Assembly: GCF_011421635.1 (NCBI RefSeq)
Contig: NZ_WTLI01000012.1
Coordinates: forward strand, 106,674-170,673
Origin: Paenibacillus turpanensis
GTDB lineage: Bacteria; Bacillota; Bacilli; Paenibacillales; YIM-B00363
DNA length: 64,000 nucleotides
Reading direction: 5' to 3'
Shown: piece after piece, positions 8,541 through 16,686 of the stretch
How positions within the stretch are numbered: the first letter of the stretch is position 1
Layout of the letters: the number at the start of each line of letters is the position of its first letter
Position numbers and translations under genes: made by a program
Notes under the pieces: model-generated
Seen by the model: the letters and a program-made list of their open reading frames with translations, nothing else
Told to the model about the DNA's origin: nothing
Databases searched by the model: none

Positions 8541-9215
8541 TTACTCCCGGCCGGCGAACACGCTTTTTACTAATCCGTTAAAGTCCTCGAGATGAGGCTG
8601 AAGGTCACGGCCAAGCCAAGTCTCTTGGGCGTAAGTATTCATTGTGTTCAAAAATGTGCGGTTGGCGGAAATATGAACCGTGCGGACATAAGGGTACAGC
8701 GTGCGAAGACGAACCGCGATTTTTTGCTTCAGCTTATCGTTCATGTCGTCTTCATTTAAAGTAGGAAACGTATAATAAGAATTGGTGTCCGTAACCACGT
8801 CTCGCCAGCTGGCTTGCGGATTATGTGTAAAGGGATCGTATTCGCCTTCGGATTGTCCGGTGTTGTTTGTATCGATGCGGCCGCCGTGTCCAACGGTACC
8901 GTGCGCAGTATCATCCAGGGCGACAGCTACATAAGCGTTTTTGTCGGTAAGTGCTACATAAGCTCCGAAAATACCGTCCATCTGCGCTACGGCATTGGCG
9001 GCATCCTGATTCATTTCAAAGCGAGTGTTGTTGTGATCGGTAGGCGTACCGATATCGCCATAAGCTTTGGTTTGGGGCGTCATATCATCGCGGCTGGAAA
9101 GGTCGGCGTCCGAGCCTTCGTAGTCTCCTTCATATGCACATCCGCCGGTAAGGAGTACGATTCCGAGGAAAGAAATGCGAATCCATGCAAGACCATTCCG
9201 TTTTTGGGTAATCAT
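8541..9215 (-). CDS. YhcN/YlaJ family sporulation lipoprotein
   Basis: A 224-aa lipoprotein. The N-terminus is basic, then hydrophobic, with lipobox LTGGC (Cys26). The body matches the YhcN/YlaJ spore-germination lipoprotein family: an N-terminal AANAVAQMDGIFGAYVALTDKNAYVAVAL segment and a C-terminal ADP-like part VRLRTLYPYVRTVHISANRTF. Members of this family are made in the forespore and sit in the spore membrane. A consensus AAAAAGGAGG ribosome site precedes the ATG. It is divergent from the cta operon. I could not identify a forespore promoter with confidence. Confidence 0.85.
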   Translation of the reverse strand: MITQKRNGLAWIRISFLGIVLLTGGCAYEGDYEGSDADLSSRDDMTPQTKAYGDIGTPTDHNNTRFEMNQDAANAVAQMDGIFGAYVALTDKNAYVAVALDDTAHGTVGHGGRIDTNNTGQSEGEYDPFTHNPQASWRDVVTDTNSYYTFPTLNEDDMNDKLKQKIAVRLRTLYPYVRTVHISANRTFLNTMNTYAQETWLGRDLQPHLEDFNGLVKSVFAGRE

Positions 9216-9364
9216 AGGAATATAAGCCTCCTTTTTGAGCGATCCTGATATGGTTAGGATAACTTTGCGGGGACGAAATATTCGCAGCGCTGAAAGCCGA
9301 AATATGCCAATGCGTCAAGGGTTTCAGCGTATTAAGAACAATTTGTGACGCTTTTGCCACCGGA

Positions 9365-9393
9365 TTGACAAACTACAAGGGCGACTTTATAGT
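9365..9393 (+). promoter_or_regulatory. Consensus sigma-A promoter of the cta operon
   Basis: TTGACA (9365-9370), a 17-bp spacer and TATAGT (9388-9393) form a near-perfect vegetative promoter. It points toward ctaC, 160 bp upstream of its start, so the transcript has a long leader. Confidence 0.75.
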
Positions 9394-9441
9394 TATAGAA
9401 GTGATTTCGTTCATAGAAAAACGCTAAAAATTGTGTACCAG

Positions 9442-9495
9442 GAAAGCCTTTTTTGCGGGATTGCGCACTGCGCCCGGCGGGGGCTTTCTTGTTTC
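9442..9495 (+). terminator. Terminator-like hairpin in the ctaC leader
   Basis: GAAAGCC (9442-9448) pairs with GGCTTTC (9482-9488), with GC-rich inner pairing, followed by TTGTTTCT. It lies about 45 bp after the predicted transcription start and 60 bp before ctaC. It could attenuate the operon or end a short independent RNA. Confidence 0.5.
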
Positions 9496-9553
9496 TGATT
9501 AGGTTATGTCGGAATATGTAGGTTTTAATAAAAAGACTGGGGTTGATAACTAG

Positions 9554-10567
9554 ATGAAGCGGTGGAAACTAACTAAGCGTCTGCTGCCCCTATTTGCGGC
9601 GTTTGCCCTTCTGCTTGCGGGCTGCAGCACGGCTCTGAGCGAACCGAACCCGTTAAATCCGGACGGGCCGATCGCGAAGGAACAGCTAAGCTTGATGAAG
9701 TTGTCCTTGGGCATCATGATTTTAGTCGTTGTGGTAGTATTCGTACTTACTTTGTACGTCCTTATCCGGTTCCGTAAGCGTCCGGGTCAGAACGACATTC
9801 CGAAGCAAGTAGAGGGCAGCCATAAGCTGGAAATCATCTGGACGGTTGTTCCGCTGATTTTGCTCCTCGTACTGGCTGTACCGACAGTCCAGTCAACCTT
9901 TGGTTTGGCAAAAGATTACTCGCAGGATGACTCAAAGATTCAAGTTAAGGTCACTGCTCACCAATATTGGTGGGAGTTTGAATACCCGCAGCTCGGCATT
10001 ATTACAGCACAAGATTTAGTGCTTCCGGCCAACGCGCGGATTTCATTTGAACTGACCTCTGCGGATGTAAAGCACTCGTTCTGGATTCCAGGTCTTGCAG
10101 GCAAGATGGATACCAACGCTGGACTGAAGAACAAGATGTTTATCGACACTCCGGAATTAACTGAAAATAAAGTGTATAAAGGAAAATGCGCGGAGCTTTG
10201 CGGAGCATCCCACGCATTGATGGACTTTAAAGCGGTTGTAATGCCTGAAGATCAATTTAATGCTTGGGCAGAAAACCTCAAGAAGACAGCTGCCGTTTCT
10301 GCAACAGCGCAGCAGGGTGAAGAAGTATTTAAAGCGAAGTGCTTGCAGTGTCACGCTGTGAATGCGGGCGACCGCGGCTTCGGACCAAACCTTGACGGCT
10401 TTGCAAACCGTGAAGTTCTTGCGGGCTTCGTTGAAATGAATGAAGAAAACTTAAAAGAATGGCTTGATAATCCTCAAGCGATTAAGCCGGGCAACAACAT
10501 GCCGGAAGTAGAATTGAATGCGCAGGAGCTTGATGCGCTTGCTAAATACTTGCTCGAACTTAAATAA
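9554..10567 (+). CDS. ctaC: Cytochrome caa3 oxidase subunit II with fused cytochrome c
   Basis: A 337-aa lipoprotein: lipobox LLAGC (Cys24), then two membrane helices (about 51-72 and 93-115). An extracellular CuA domain carries H174, the CAELCGASH motif (C212, C216, H220) and M223. A C-terminal cytochrome c domain has the haem site CLQCH (263-267) and a likely axial Met316. The fused cytochrome c marks a caa3-type oxidase, which takes electrons from menaquinone-reduced cytochrome c and passes them through CuA to subunit I. It is the first gene of the cta operon. Its ribosome site is weak compared with that of ctaD. Confidence 0.96.
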   Translation: MKRWKLTKRLLPLFAAFALLLAGCSTALSEPNPLNPDGPIAKEQLSLMKLSLGIMILVVVVVFVLTLYVLIRFRKRPGQNDIPKQVEGSHKLEIIWTVVPLILLLVLAVPTVQSTFGLAKDYSQDDSKIQVKVTAHQYWWEFEYPQLGIITAQDLVLPANARISFELTSADVKHSFWIPGLAGKMDTNAGLKNKMFIDTPELTENKVYKGKCAELCGASHALMDFKAVVMPEDQFNAWAENLKKTAAVSATAQQGEEVFKAKCLQCHAVNAGDRGFGPNLDGFANREVLAGFVEMNEENLKEWLDNPQAIKPGNNMPEVELNAQELDALAKYLLELK

Positions 10568-10598
10568 GAGACGGTGGTAAAGGAGGTAAAACGCTACA

Positions 10599-12491
10599 AT
10601 GGCAACTACGGCACATGCGCATGCTGCGCACGCACCAAAGAGATACAGTGGTATCATGGATTGGCTGACCACCGTTGACCACAAAAAAATCGGTATTCTG
10701 TATTTGTTCTCGGGCTTTTTCTTCTTTGTTGTCGGAGGACTTGAAGCGATTCTGATCCGGATTCAGCTGATGAAGCCGATGAACGATTTCGTATCCGCGC
10801 AGACGTATAACGAGCTCTTGACCATGCACGGAACAACAATGATTTTCTTGGCGGCCATGCCGATCATATTCGGATTTATGAACGCGATTGTACCGCTCCA
10901 AATCGGAGCGCGCGACGTTGCGTTCCCGTTTGTAAACGCAATCGGCTTTTGGACGTTTTTCTTCGGAGCGCTCTTAACGAACCTCGGATGGTTCATGGGT
11001 GGAGCACCGGATGCAGGCTGGACCTCGTATCCGCCACTGGCCGGACCTGCTTATAGTAAAAGTATGGATTTTTATGCCATCGGCCTTCAGATTGCCGGTT
11101 TAGGTACGCTGGTCGGGGGTATTAACTTCCTCGTTACGATTATCAACATGCGTGCACCTGGAATGTCCTTTATGAGAATGCCGCTCTTTACTTGGGCATC
11201 CTTCATTACTTCCGGTTTGATTTTGTTCGCATTCCCTGCTCTTGCAGTAGGTCTTGTTATGTTGTCCTTTGACCGTATGTTTGAAGGGAACTTCTTTAAT
11301 ACGGCAGCGGGCGGTAACTCCGTACTTTGGGAGCATATTTTCTGGATCTTCGGTCACCCGGAAGTATACATTCTCGTGCTTCCAGGCTTCGGGATCATCT
11401 CTGAAATTGTTGCGACGTTCTCCCGTAAGCGTCTGTTCGGATACAGCACAATGGTATTCGCGACAGCGCTGATCGGTTTCCTTGGCTTCATGGTTTGGGT
11501 TCACCACATGTTTACGGTTGGTATGGGCCCAATTGCAAACGCATTGTTCTCGATCGCTACGATGCTTATTGCGGTTCCGACCGGGGTTAAGATCTTTAAC
11601 TGGATCTTCACTATGTGGGGTGGACAAATTCGTTTCACTGCAGCAAACCTGTTCGCCATCGGCTTTATTCCGATGTTCGTAATGGGCGGCGTTACCGGGG
11701 TTATGCTTTCGGTTCCGCCGGCGGACTACCAGTACCATGATACGTATTTCGTAGTCGCTCACTTCCACTACGTTATCGTAGGCGGTTTGGTGCTAGCACT
11801 CTTTGCAGGCTTGTTCTACTGGTGGCCAAAAATGTTCGGCCGTACGCTGAACGAGGGTATGGGTAAGCTTACCTTCTGGCTCTGGTTTATCGGCTTCCAT
11901 CTCACGTTCTTCATTCAGCATTTCCTCGGCTTGCTCGGCATGCCGCGCCGTGTATTTACGTACCTTGACGGCCAAGGCTGGAATGAAATGAACTATATTT
12001 CAACCGTTGGCGCAATGTTTATGGGCGTTTCCACGATCCTGCTTGTTGCCAACATGGTTGGTTCCTTCTTTAAGAAGGCGAACGCACCGGCTGACCCTTG
12101 GGATGGCCGTACGCTGGAGTGGTCGATTCCATCTCCTCCGCCCGAATATAACTTTAAGCAGACTCCGCTCGTTCGCGGGCTGGATGCACTTTGGGTAGAA
12201 AAAATGGCAGGCAACAAAGAAATGACGCCTGCTGAGCCAATCGGTCCAATTCATATGCCGTCTCCATCGATCCTGCCGTTCTTTATGTCGCTCGGCATGT
12301 TTATCGGCGGTCTGGGACTTATGTACGAAGATTTGGAAGGCAGCCCGCTTACACCGATTTTGTCCGATTATAAGTTGGCGATTATCGGTATTGCGATTAC
12401 GTTCCTTTGCATGCTGCTCCGCTCCGTATACGATGACCACGGCTTCCATATTGAGCCGGAGGAACTGAACGACAAGGGGGTAAAAGCATGA
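10599..12491 (+). CDS. ctaD: Cytochrome caa3 oxidase subunit I
   Basis: A 630-aa multi-pass haem-copper oxidase subunit. H77 (LLTMHGTT) is a low-spin haem ligand. GHPEVYI holds the cross-linked CuB His253/Tyr257 pair, H302-H303 (WVHHMF) complete CuB, and VAHFHYVIVGG supplies the haem a3 and haem a ligands. It reduces O2 to water and pumps protons. Strong AAAGGAGGT ribosome site; 31 bp after ctaC and overlapping ctaE by 4 bp. The length includes the extra C-terminal helices usual in Bacillus-type subunit I. Confidence 0.97.
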   Translation: MATTAHAHAAHAPKRYSGIMDWLTTVDHKKIGILYLFSGFFFFVVGGLEAILIRIQLMKPMNDFVSAQTYNELLTMHGTTMIFLAAMPIIFGFMNAIVPLQIGARDVAFPFVNAIGFWTFFFGALLTNLGWFMGGAPDAGWTSYPPLAGPAYSKSMDFYAIGLQIAGLGTLVGGINFLVTIINMRAPGMSFMRMPLFTWASFITSGLILFAFPALAVGLVMLSFDRMFEGNFFNTAAGGNSVLWEHIFWIFGHPEVYILVLPGFGIISEIVATFSRKRLFGYSTMVFATALIGFLGFMVWVHHMFTVGMGPIANALFSIATMLIAVPTGVKIFNWIFTMWGGQIRFTAANLFAIGFIPMFVMGGVTGVMLSVPPADYQYHDTYFVVAHFHYVIVGGLVLALFAGLFYWWPKMFGRTLNEGMGKLTFWLWFIGFHLTFFIQHFLGLLGMPRRVFTYLDGQGWNEMNYISTVGAMFMGVSTILLVANMVGSFFKKANAPADPWDGRTLEWSIPSPPPEYNFKQTPLVRGLDALWVEKMAGNKEMTPAEPIGPIHMPSPSILPFFMSLGMFIGGLGLMYEDLEGSPLTPILSDYKLAIIGIAITFLCMLLRSVYDDHGFHIEPEELNDKGVKA

Positions 12492-13123
12492 GCCAAGTAG
12501 CTGATCATCATGGACACGGCGTAACCGGAGTACTTCCGGATGAGCCGGAACGCGCTACGTTAGAAGGACGCAATAAGGTCCTCGGGTTCTGGCTGTTCCT
12601 CGGCGGGGAAACCGTGTTGTTCGGTACCTTATTCGCAGCCTACATTTCGCTCCGCCAGCAAATTAACGGCGGTCCGTCAGGCGCGGAATTGTTCGACTTG
12701 CGGCTTGTTGCCATTGCAACACTGCTTCTCTTAACAAGCTCGTTAACGAGCGTATTCGCTATTCAAGCTATGCACATTCAGAAGAGTGCAGCTAAGATTC
12801 AACTTTGGCTGGGTGTTACGGTTCTTCTCGGTCTTGCATTCTTGGGTCTTGAAATTTACGAATTCATGCACTACGTGCATGAAGGACATAAATTTAATAC
12901 AAGTGCTTTTAGTACTTCGTTTTACTCGCTTGTTGGTTTCCACGGAGCCCACGTTGCATTCGGTATCCTGTGGATTACGCTGATCATTTTGCAGCTCAGC
13001 AAAAAGGGTCTTACTGTCGTAACTGCACCGAAGGTGTATGTGGCATCCCTGTACTGGCACTTTATCGACGTTGTGTGGGTTTTCATCTTCACTGTCGTAT
13101 ACCTGATGGGAAAGGTAGGTTAA
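12488..13123 (+). CDS. ctaE: Cytochrome c oxidase subunit III
   Basis: A 211-aa membrane protein with five hydrophobic segments and the subunit III motifs LGFWLFLGGETVLFGTLFAAY, VGFHGAHVAFGI and SLYWHFIDVVWVFIF. It supports assembly and proton uptake of the oxidase. The ATG overlaps the ctaD stop (ATGA), which implies translational coupling. Confidence 0.96.
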   Translation: MSQVADHHGHGVTGVLPDEPERATLEGRNKVLGFWLFLGGETVLFGTLFAAYISLRQQINGGPSGAELFDLRLVAIATLLLLTSSLTSVFAIQAMHIQKSAAKIQLWLGVTVLLGLAFLGLEIYEFMHYVHEGHKFNTSAFSTSFYSLVGFHGAHVAFGILWITLIILQLSKKGLTVVTAPKVYVASLYWHFIDVVWVFIFTVVYLMGKVG

Positions 13124-13127
13124 AGCC

Positions 13128-13445
13128 ATGCAGCATTCTCATGAGCAAGCAGGGCAATCCGGCCGTAAGCACCGTCACGAAGGGCCTCGCAACCATATCT
13201 TGTCGTTCGTGCTGTCCATCGTATTAACTGCACTCGCCTTCCTGGCAGCTGCGAATACTGAGTTCAGCAAAGGGTTCATTTACTTGTTCATTATGATTTT
13301 GGCGATTGTTCAGGTCGTCATCCAGCTTTACTTCTGGATGCACATGAAGGATCGTGGTCACCAGTTTCCGCAGCTCTTTTTATGGGCAGGCGCATTTGTC
13401 GCACTTACTGTCGTTGCAGCAGGCGTATTCTGGTTATGGTGGTAA
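13128..13445 (+). CDS. ctaF: Cytochrome c oxidase subunit IV
   Basis: A 105-aa protein with a His-rich hydrophilic N-terminus and three membrane helices (from about residues 25, 47 and 84), matching the prokaryotic cytochrome c oxidase subunit IV family (VIQLYFWMHMKDRG). It lies 4 bp after ctaE. A strong terminator follows it, so it ends the structural part of the operon. Confidence 0.93.
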   Translation: MQHSHEQAGQSGRKHRHEGPRNHILSFVLSIVLTALAFLAAANTEFSKGFIYLFIMILAIVQVVIQLYFWMHMKDRGHQFPQLFLWAGAFVALTVVAAGVFWLWW

Positions 13446-13453
13446 TATCAGAT

Positions 13454-13480
13454 AGGCCGGCGAAAGCCGGCCTTCTTTTT
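13454..13480 (+). terminator. Strong terminator between ctaF and ctaG
   Basis: AGGCCGGC-GAAA-GCCGGCCT is a perfect GC-rich stem with a GNRA tetraloop, followed directly by TCTTTTT. It sits 10 bp after the ctaF stop and 20 bp before ctaG, so ctaG must depend on read-through or on its own promoter. Confidence 0.9.
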
Positions 13481-13500
13481 CCGCAAAGGAGGAGTTAACG

Positions 13501-14421
13501 ATGCCGAATATGGACGCTTTCGGCTTTGCCGCGAAATGGAGTCCGTTCCTCATGCTGTTCACTGTCGCGCTTATCGCTCTTTACCTTATTGCGGTTGGTA
13601 ATAAACGCGAGGCATGGTTTCCGGGGATGAAGCCGGTTACCGGTACTCAAAAAGGGTTTTTTATCAGCGCAATGCTGTTGATGTATATTGCCTTGGGCAG
13701 CCCGATCGACTTGGCGGGTCATTTGATGTTTACTTGGCATATGGCCAGCATGTCTATCGCTTTTATGATTGCACCGTCGCTGTTACTGATGGGTATTCCG
13801 AAGGAAATGTTCATCGCTTTCGGTAAAATCCCAGGAATGAGGAAGTTACGCTTCTTCATCAAGCCGATGGTAACGCTGCTGCTGTTTAACACATTGTTTT
13901 CTCTTTACCATATGCCTGTTGTTCACGATTTTGTCATGACTAACTACGTGATCCACACTATTGTATATACAGCGCTGTTTTTGACGGCAACGATCATGTG
14001 GTGGCCGGTATTGTGCCCGATTCCGGAGTTGAATAAGCTGACCGATGTGCGTAAAATGGGATATATATTCGCAAACGGTGTTTTATTAACGCCGGCCTGC
14101 GCGCTGATCATATTCGCGAGAGAGCCGATGTACGCTACGTACACCGATCCGCAAGTCTGGGCGATCGCCATGGGCTTTTGTATGCCGGGGGATCCGGCTA
14201 TGATTTTAGAGGCGCTGAAAGGGCCGAATACATTCGCTATTATGCCGGCGATCGAGGACCAGCAGCTTGGCGGCGTAATTATGAAGCTCGTTCAAGAGGT
14301 CGTGTATGGAGCTACACTGGCTTATGTTTTCTACCATTGGTACCGCCGCGAAAATCCGGCTAACAATGAAATCGATCCTCTTCCGGCGAATGCAGCGCCT
14401 GCTGCGGAAGGCTTGAAATAA
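13501..14421 (+). CDS. ctaG: Cytochrome c oxidase assembly factor CtaG
   Basis: A 306-aa protein with about seven membrane segments of the caa3_CtaG family (LGSPIDLAGHLMFTWHMASMS near residue 62, HMPVVHDFVM, MWWPVLCPIPELN, GFCMPGDPAMI). In Bacillus CtaG is needed to form active caa3 oxidase, probably through copper delivery to CuB; several His and Met residues face the membrane here. It has its own AAAGGAGGAG ribosome site behind the ctaF terminator, so its dose may be set below that of the structural subunits. Confidence 0.93.
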   Translation: MPNMDAFGFAAKWSPFLMLFTVALIALYLIAVGNKREAWFPGMKPVTGTQKGFFISAMLLMYIALGSPIDLAGHLMFTWHMASMSIAFMIAPSLLLMGIPKEMFIAFGKIPGMRKLRFFIKPMVTLLLFNTLFSLYHMPVVHDFVMTNYVIHTIVYTALFLTATIMWWPVLCPIPELNKLTDVRKMGYIFANGVLLTPACALIIFAREPMYATYTDPQVWAIAMGFCMPGDPAMILEALKGPNTFAIMPAIEDQQLGGVIMKLVQEVVYGATLAYVFYHWYRRENPANNEIDPLPANAAPAAEGLK

Positions 14422-14455
14422 TCTAGGACTGGCTGTAGGAAGGTGCGGTGCAACG

Positions 14456-14914
14456 ATGCATACGTTTTATCCGTTTATGACGACGTCTTTAATCGTAATT
14501 AGCGCGATTTTCGTCGCGATTGGCTGGCGGCAAATTATCGCGGGAAAACGAGAAGCACATCAACGAACGATGCTGTGGGGAGCTTTTTTCGCCCTTGCAT
14601 TTTTCATTCTGTATTTAATCCGTACCTTGTTCTTCGGAAGCAAGCCTTTTGGGGGACCGGACGAGCTGCGGATCGTATACTTTGTGTTTCTTGTTTTTCA
14701 TATTTTGCTTGCCACGACTTCGGGGGTTTTCGGGCTGATTACGCTGAGTCACGCCTTTAACAAGCGTTGGGCGAAGCATAAGCGGATTGCCAGACCTACT
14801 TCTGTGATGTGGTTTGCAACGGCGATTACAGGCGTTACCGTTTATTTATTGCTGTATATCATTTACCCGAGCGATGAAGTGCAATCGTTGTTTGATGCCA
14901 TTTTCCACTTCTAA
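14456..14914 (+). CDS. DUF420 family membrane protein (YozB/CtaM-like)
   Basis: A 152-aa four-helix membrane protein with conserved DUF420 features (ISAIFVAIGWRQIIAGKREAHQRTM, VFLVFHILLATTSGVFGL, HKRIARPTSVMWFATAITG). Three conserved His residues in membrane segments suggest a metal or haem site. The Staphylococcus member CtaM is needed to mature the haem-copper quinol oxidase, which fits this position directly after ctaG. The 34-bp gap and the terminator right after it make it the last gene of the cta group. Confidence 0.85.
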   Translation: MHTFYPFMTTSLIVISAIFVAIGWRQIIAGKREAHQRTMLWGAFFALAFFILYLIRTLFFGSKPFGGPDELRIVYFVFLVFHILLATTSGVFGLITLSHAFNKRWAKHKRIARPTSVMWFATAITGVTVYLLLYIIYPSDEVQSLFDAIFHF

Positions 14915-14927
14915 AACTCACAACCTT

Positions 14928-14960
14928 GTCTCCGTGCGCTTTTCGTGCGGAGACTTTTTT
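14928..14960 (+). terminator. Terminator of the cta operon
   Basis: GTCTCCG (14928-14934) pairs with CGGAGAC (14948-14954), with extra GCGC/GTGC contacts in the loop, followed by TTTTTT. It lies 14 bp after the DUF420 stop. Confidence 0.9.
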
Positions 14961-14982
14961 CTGTGATCGGAGGTTTGTTACG

Positions 14983-15837
14983 ATGAAGCCGAATACGATT
15001 AAATGGTTAATCCTGATCATTCCGACGGTGACGATCGGGGTTTGGGAATATGTACGGCATACCCCTGCGCTGCTGCCGTACATTTCGATGGAGACCGGTA
15101 ATTTATTGGCTCCGGTTATCGTGCTGGCAGTTACACTAACGCTGGTGTTGAAGCTGTTTTCGTTGTGGGAGGATATTCAGGAGCAGCTGCAGGAAGAAAG
15201 ATCATTAAAAGTGAGCCTGATGGAACGCGAGAGAATGGCAAGGGAGCTGCATGACGGGGTTGCTCAGTCGCTGTTTTTGCTTTCGGTAAAGACGAATAAG
15301 CTTGAGCGGCAGCTGCATGAAGGCGAACGGGAAAAGCAGGCTGAAACGATTGCGGAATTGAAAAAAACCGTTCATCAGACCAATGAATATGTACGCCAAG
15401 CCATCGCAAGCCTAAAGCAAAAGCCGCAGCCAGACACAAAACCATGGTTTGATTCCTTGATTCGTCTCATTTACGACTATCAAGAGGAGACAAGCGTAAA
15501 GGTACATTTTTCATGGGAAGTGGATCAGCAGCTGCTTTCGGATAAGGAAAAGGTGGAGCTGTATTCTTCCATTCGTGAAGCGCTTATCAATGTGCAAAAG
15601 CATTCGGATGCGAAGCAGGTATGGATTGAGATGAATCCGGATGGGAAAGGCTGGGTTTGCCGTATTTCGGATGATGGCTCCGGCGCGAAGCCTTGGGATG
15701 CTCAATTGGCGAAGCACCCGACCTATGGCTTGCAAATTATGAAGGAGCGCTCCGAGGAGCTGGGCTGGAGCTTTCAGTTTTACCGTTCGGAAGACCCGGT
15801 AAGAACCGTCGTAGAATTTGCAGCGAAAAGGGGATGA
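14983..15837 (+). CDS. Membrane sensor histidine kinase (NarL/LiaS type, HisKA_3)
   Basis: A 284-aa kinase with two N-terminal membrane segments (about 8-24 and 41-60) and almost no extracellular loop, so it probably senses within or near the membrane. The dimerisation/phosphorylation motif is MARELHDGVAQSLF with His90. The ATPase domain has SSIREALINVQKHSDAKQV, CRISDDGSGA and TYGLQIMKERSEEL. It partners the response regulator that begins one base after its stop. ATG 14983 has GGAGGTTTG upstream. The signal and targets are unknown; the cta neighbour hints at respiration or redox, but this is inference. Confidence 0.88.
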   Translation: MKPNTIKWLILIIPTVTIGVWEYVRHTPALLPYISMETGNLLAPVIVLAVTLTLVLKLFSLWEDIQEQLQEERSLKVSLMERERMARELHDGVAQSLFLLSVKTNKLERQLHEGEREKQAETIAELKKTVHQTNEYVRQAIASLKQKPQPDTKPWFDSLIRLIYDYQEETSVKVHFSWEVDQQLLSDKEKVELYSSIREALINVQKHSDAKQVWIEMNPDGKGWVCRISDDGSGAKPWDAQLAKHPTYGLQIMKERSEELGWSFQFYRSEDPVRTVVEFAAKRG

Positions 15838-16506
15838 ATGATGAGATCGGCTTGTAGAATGGTTGTGATTGATGACCACCAGCATGCGCGGGAAGCCGTA
15901 AGTGATATTATATCCGCAGAGCCGGCCTTTGAGCTTGTTGCTGAAGGACGAAGCGGCTACGATGCGCTGGAGCTGGCGGAGAAGCATCTGCCTGATTTGA
16001 TGCTGATGGATATTCAGATGCCGGGCATGAGCGGCCTTGAAGCGACGAAGCACTTAAAAGAGCGCTACCCGGCGATGAAAATTGTAATTATGACGGTGTC
16101 GGATGATGTGGCCGACTTATTTGAAGCAATTAAGCGGGGTGCGCAGGGTTATTTAGTGAAAAGCGTCCATTCCGAATCATGGCTTGACTACCTTCGGGCC
16201 GTTGCGGTAGATGATACTCCGATGTCGACAGAGCTTGCGATGAAGCTGCTGGCGGAGTTTACAGGAAAAGCTCGCCGGAATTCCAGAGCTGTGCCGGAAA
16301 CAGCTCTTACGGAAAGAGAGATGGAGATCCTGCAGCATGTAGCAGAAGGCTTATCCAACAAAGAAACGGCGCAGGCATTATACATTACGGAGAATACGGT
16401 TAAAAACCACTTGAAAAACATATTGCAAAAGCTGCATTTGGAAAACAGGGTGCAGCTTGCCCGGTATGCGTATGAGCAAGGGCTGTTAAAGTCAAACGAA
16501 AACTAA
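15838..16506 (+). CDS. NarL/FixJ family response regulator
   Basis: A 222-aa protein: receiver domain (residues 8-125) with acidic D12/D13, phospho-acceptor Asp58 (LMLMDIQMPGMSG), Thr84 (VIMTVSD) and Lys105 (YLVKSV); then a LuxR-type helix-turn-helix (about 155-218) with LTEREMEILQHVAEGLSNKETAQAL and ENTVKNHLKNILQKL. Start ATG 15838 abuts the kinase stop (TGAATGATG), so the pair is translationally coupled. It probably autoregulates and controls genes not identifiable from this window. Confidence 0.9.
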   Translation: MMRSACRMVVIDDHQHAREAVSDIISAEPAFELVAEGRSGYDALELAEKHLPDLMLMDIQMPGMSGLEATKHLKERYPAMKIVIMTVSDDVADLFEAIKRGAQGYLVKSVHSESWLDYLRAVAVDDTPMSTELAMKLLAEFTGKARRNSRAVPETALTEREMEILQHVAEGLSNKETAQALYITENTVKNHLKNILQKLHLENRVQLARYAYEQGLLKSNEN

Positions 16507-16575
16507 ATACAAGATTGATTTTTATGGGGGAGAACTTGGAAAGCGGGTTCTTCCTTTTTTTATGTAAAAAATGCA

Positions 16576-16604
16576 TTGACAGTGAATCAAACTGTTTATA
16601 TACT
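16576..16604 (+). promoter_or_regulatory. Consensus sigma-A promoter of the GntR/ABC operon
   Basis: TTGACA (16576-16581), a 17-bp spacer and TATACT (16599-16604). It is an excellent vegetative promoter, so the operon probably needs repression. Confidence 0.85.
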
Positions 16605-16605
16605 G

Positions 16606-16622
16606 TGTATATATAATATACA
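16606..16622 (+). promoter_or_regulatory. Palindromic operator candidate for the GntR regulator
   Basis: TGTATAT-ATA-ATATACA is a perfect 7-3-7 inverted repeat placed one base after the -10 box, covering the predicted transcription start. This is the expected site and spacing for autorepression by the YtrA-type GntR protein encoded two genes downstream. Confidence 0.65.
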
Positions 16623-16686
16623 GAGTAATCACAGAGATCATAGTAAGAAAATATGGGTTGTACAATTCATCAGGAGGATGATAGTT

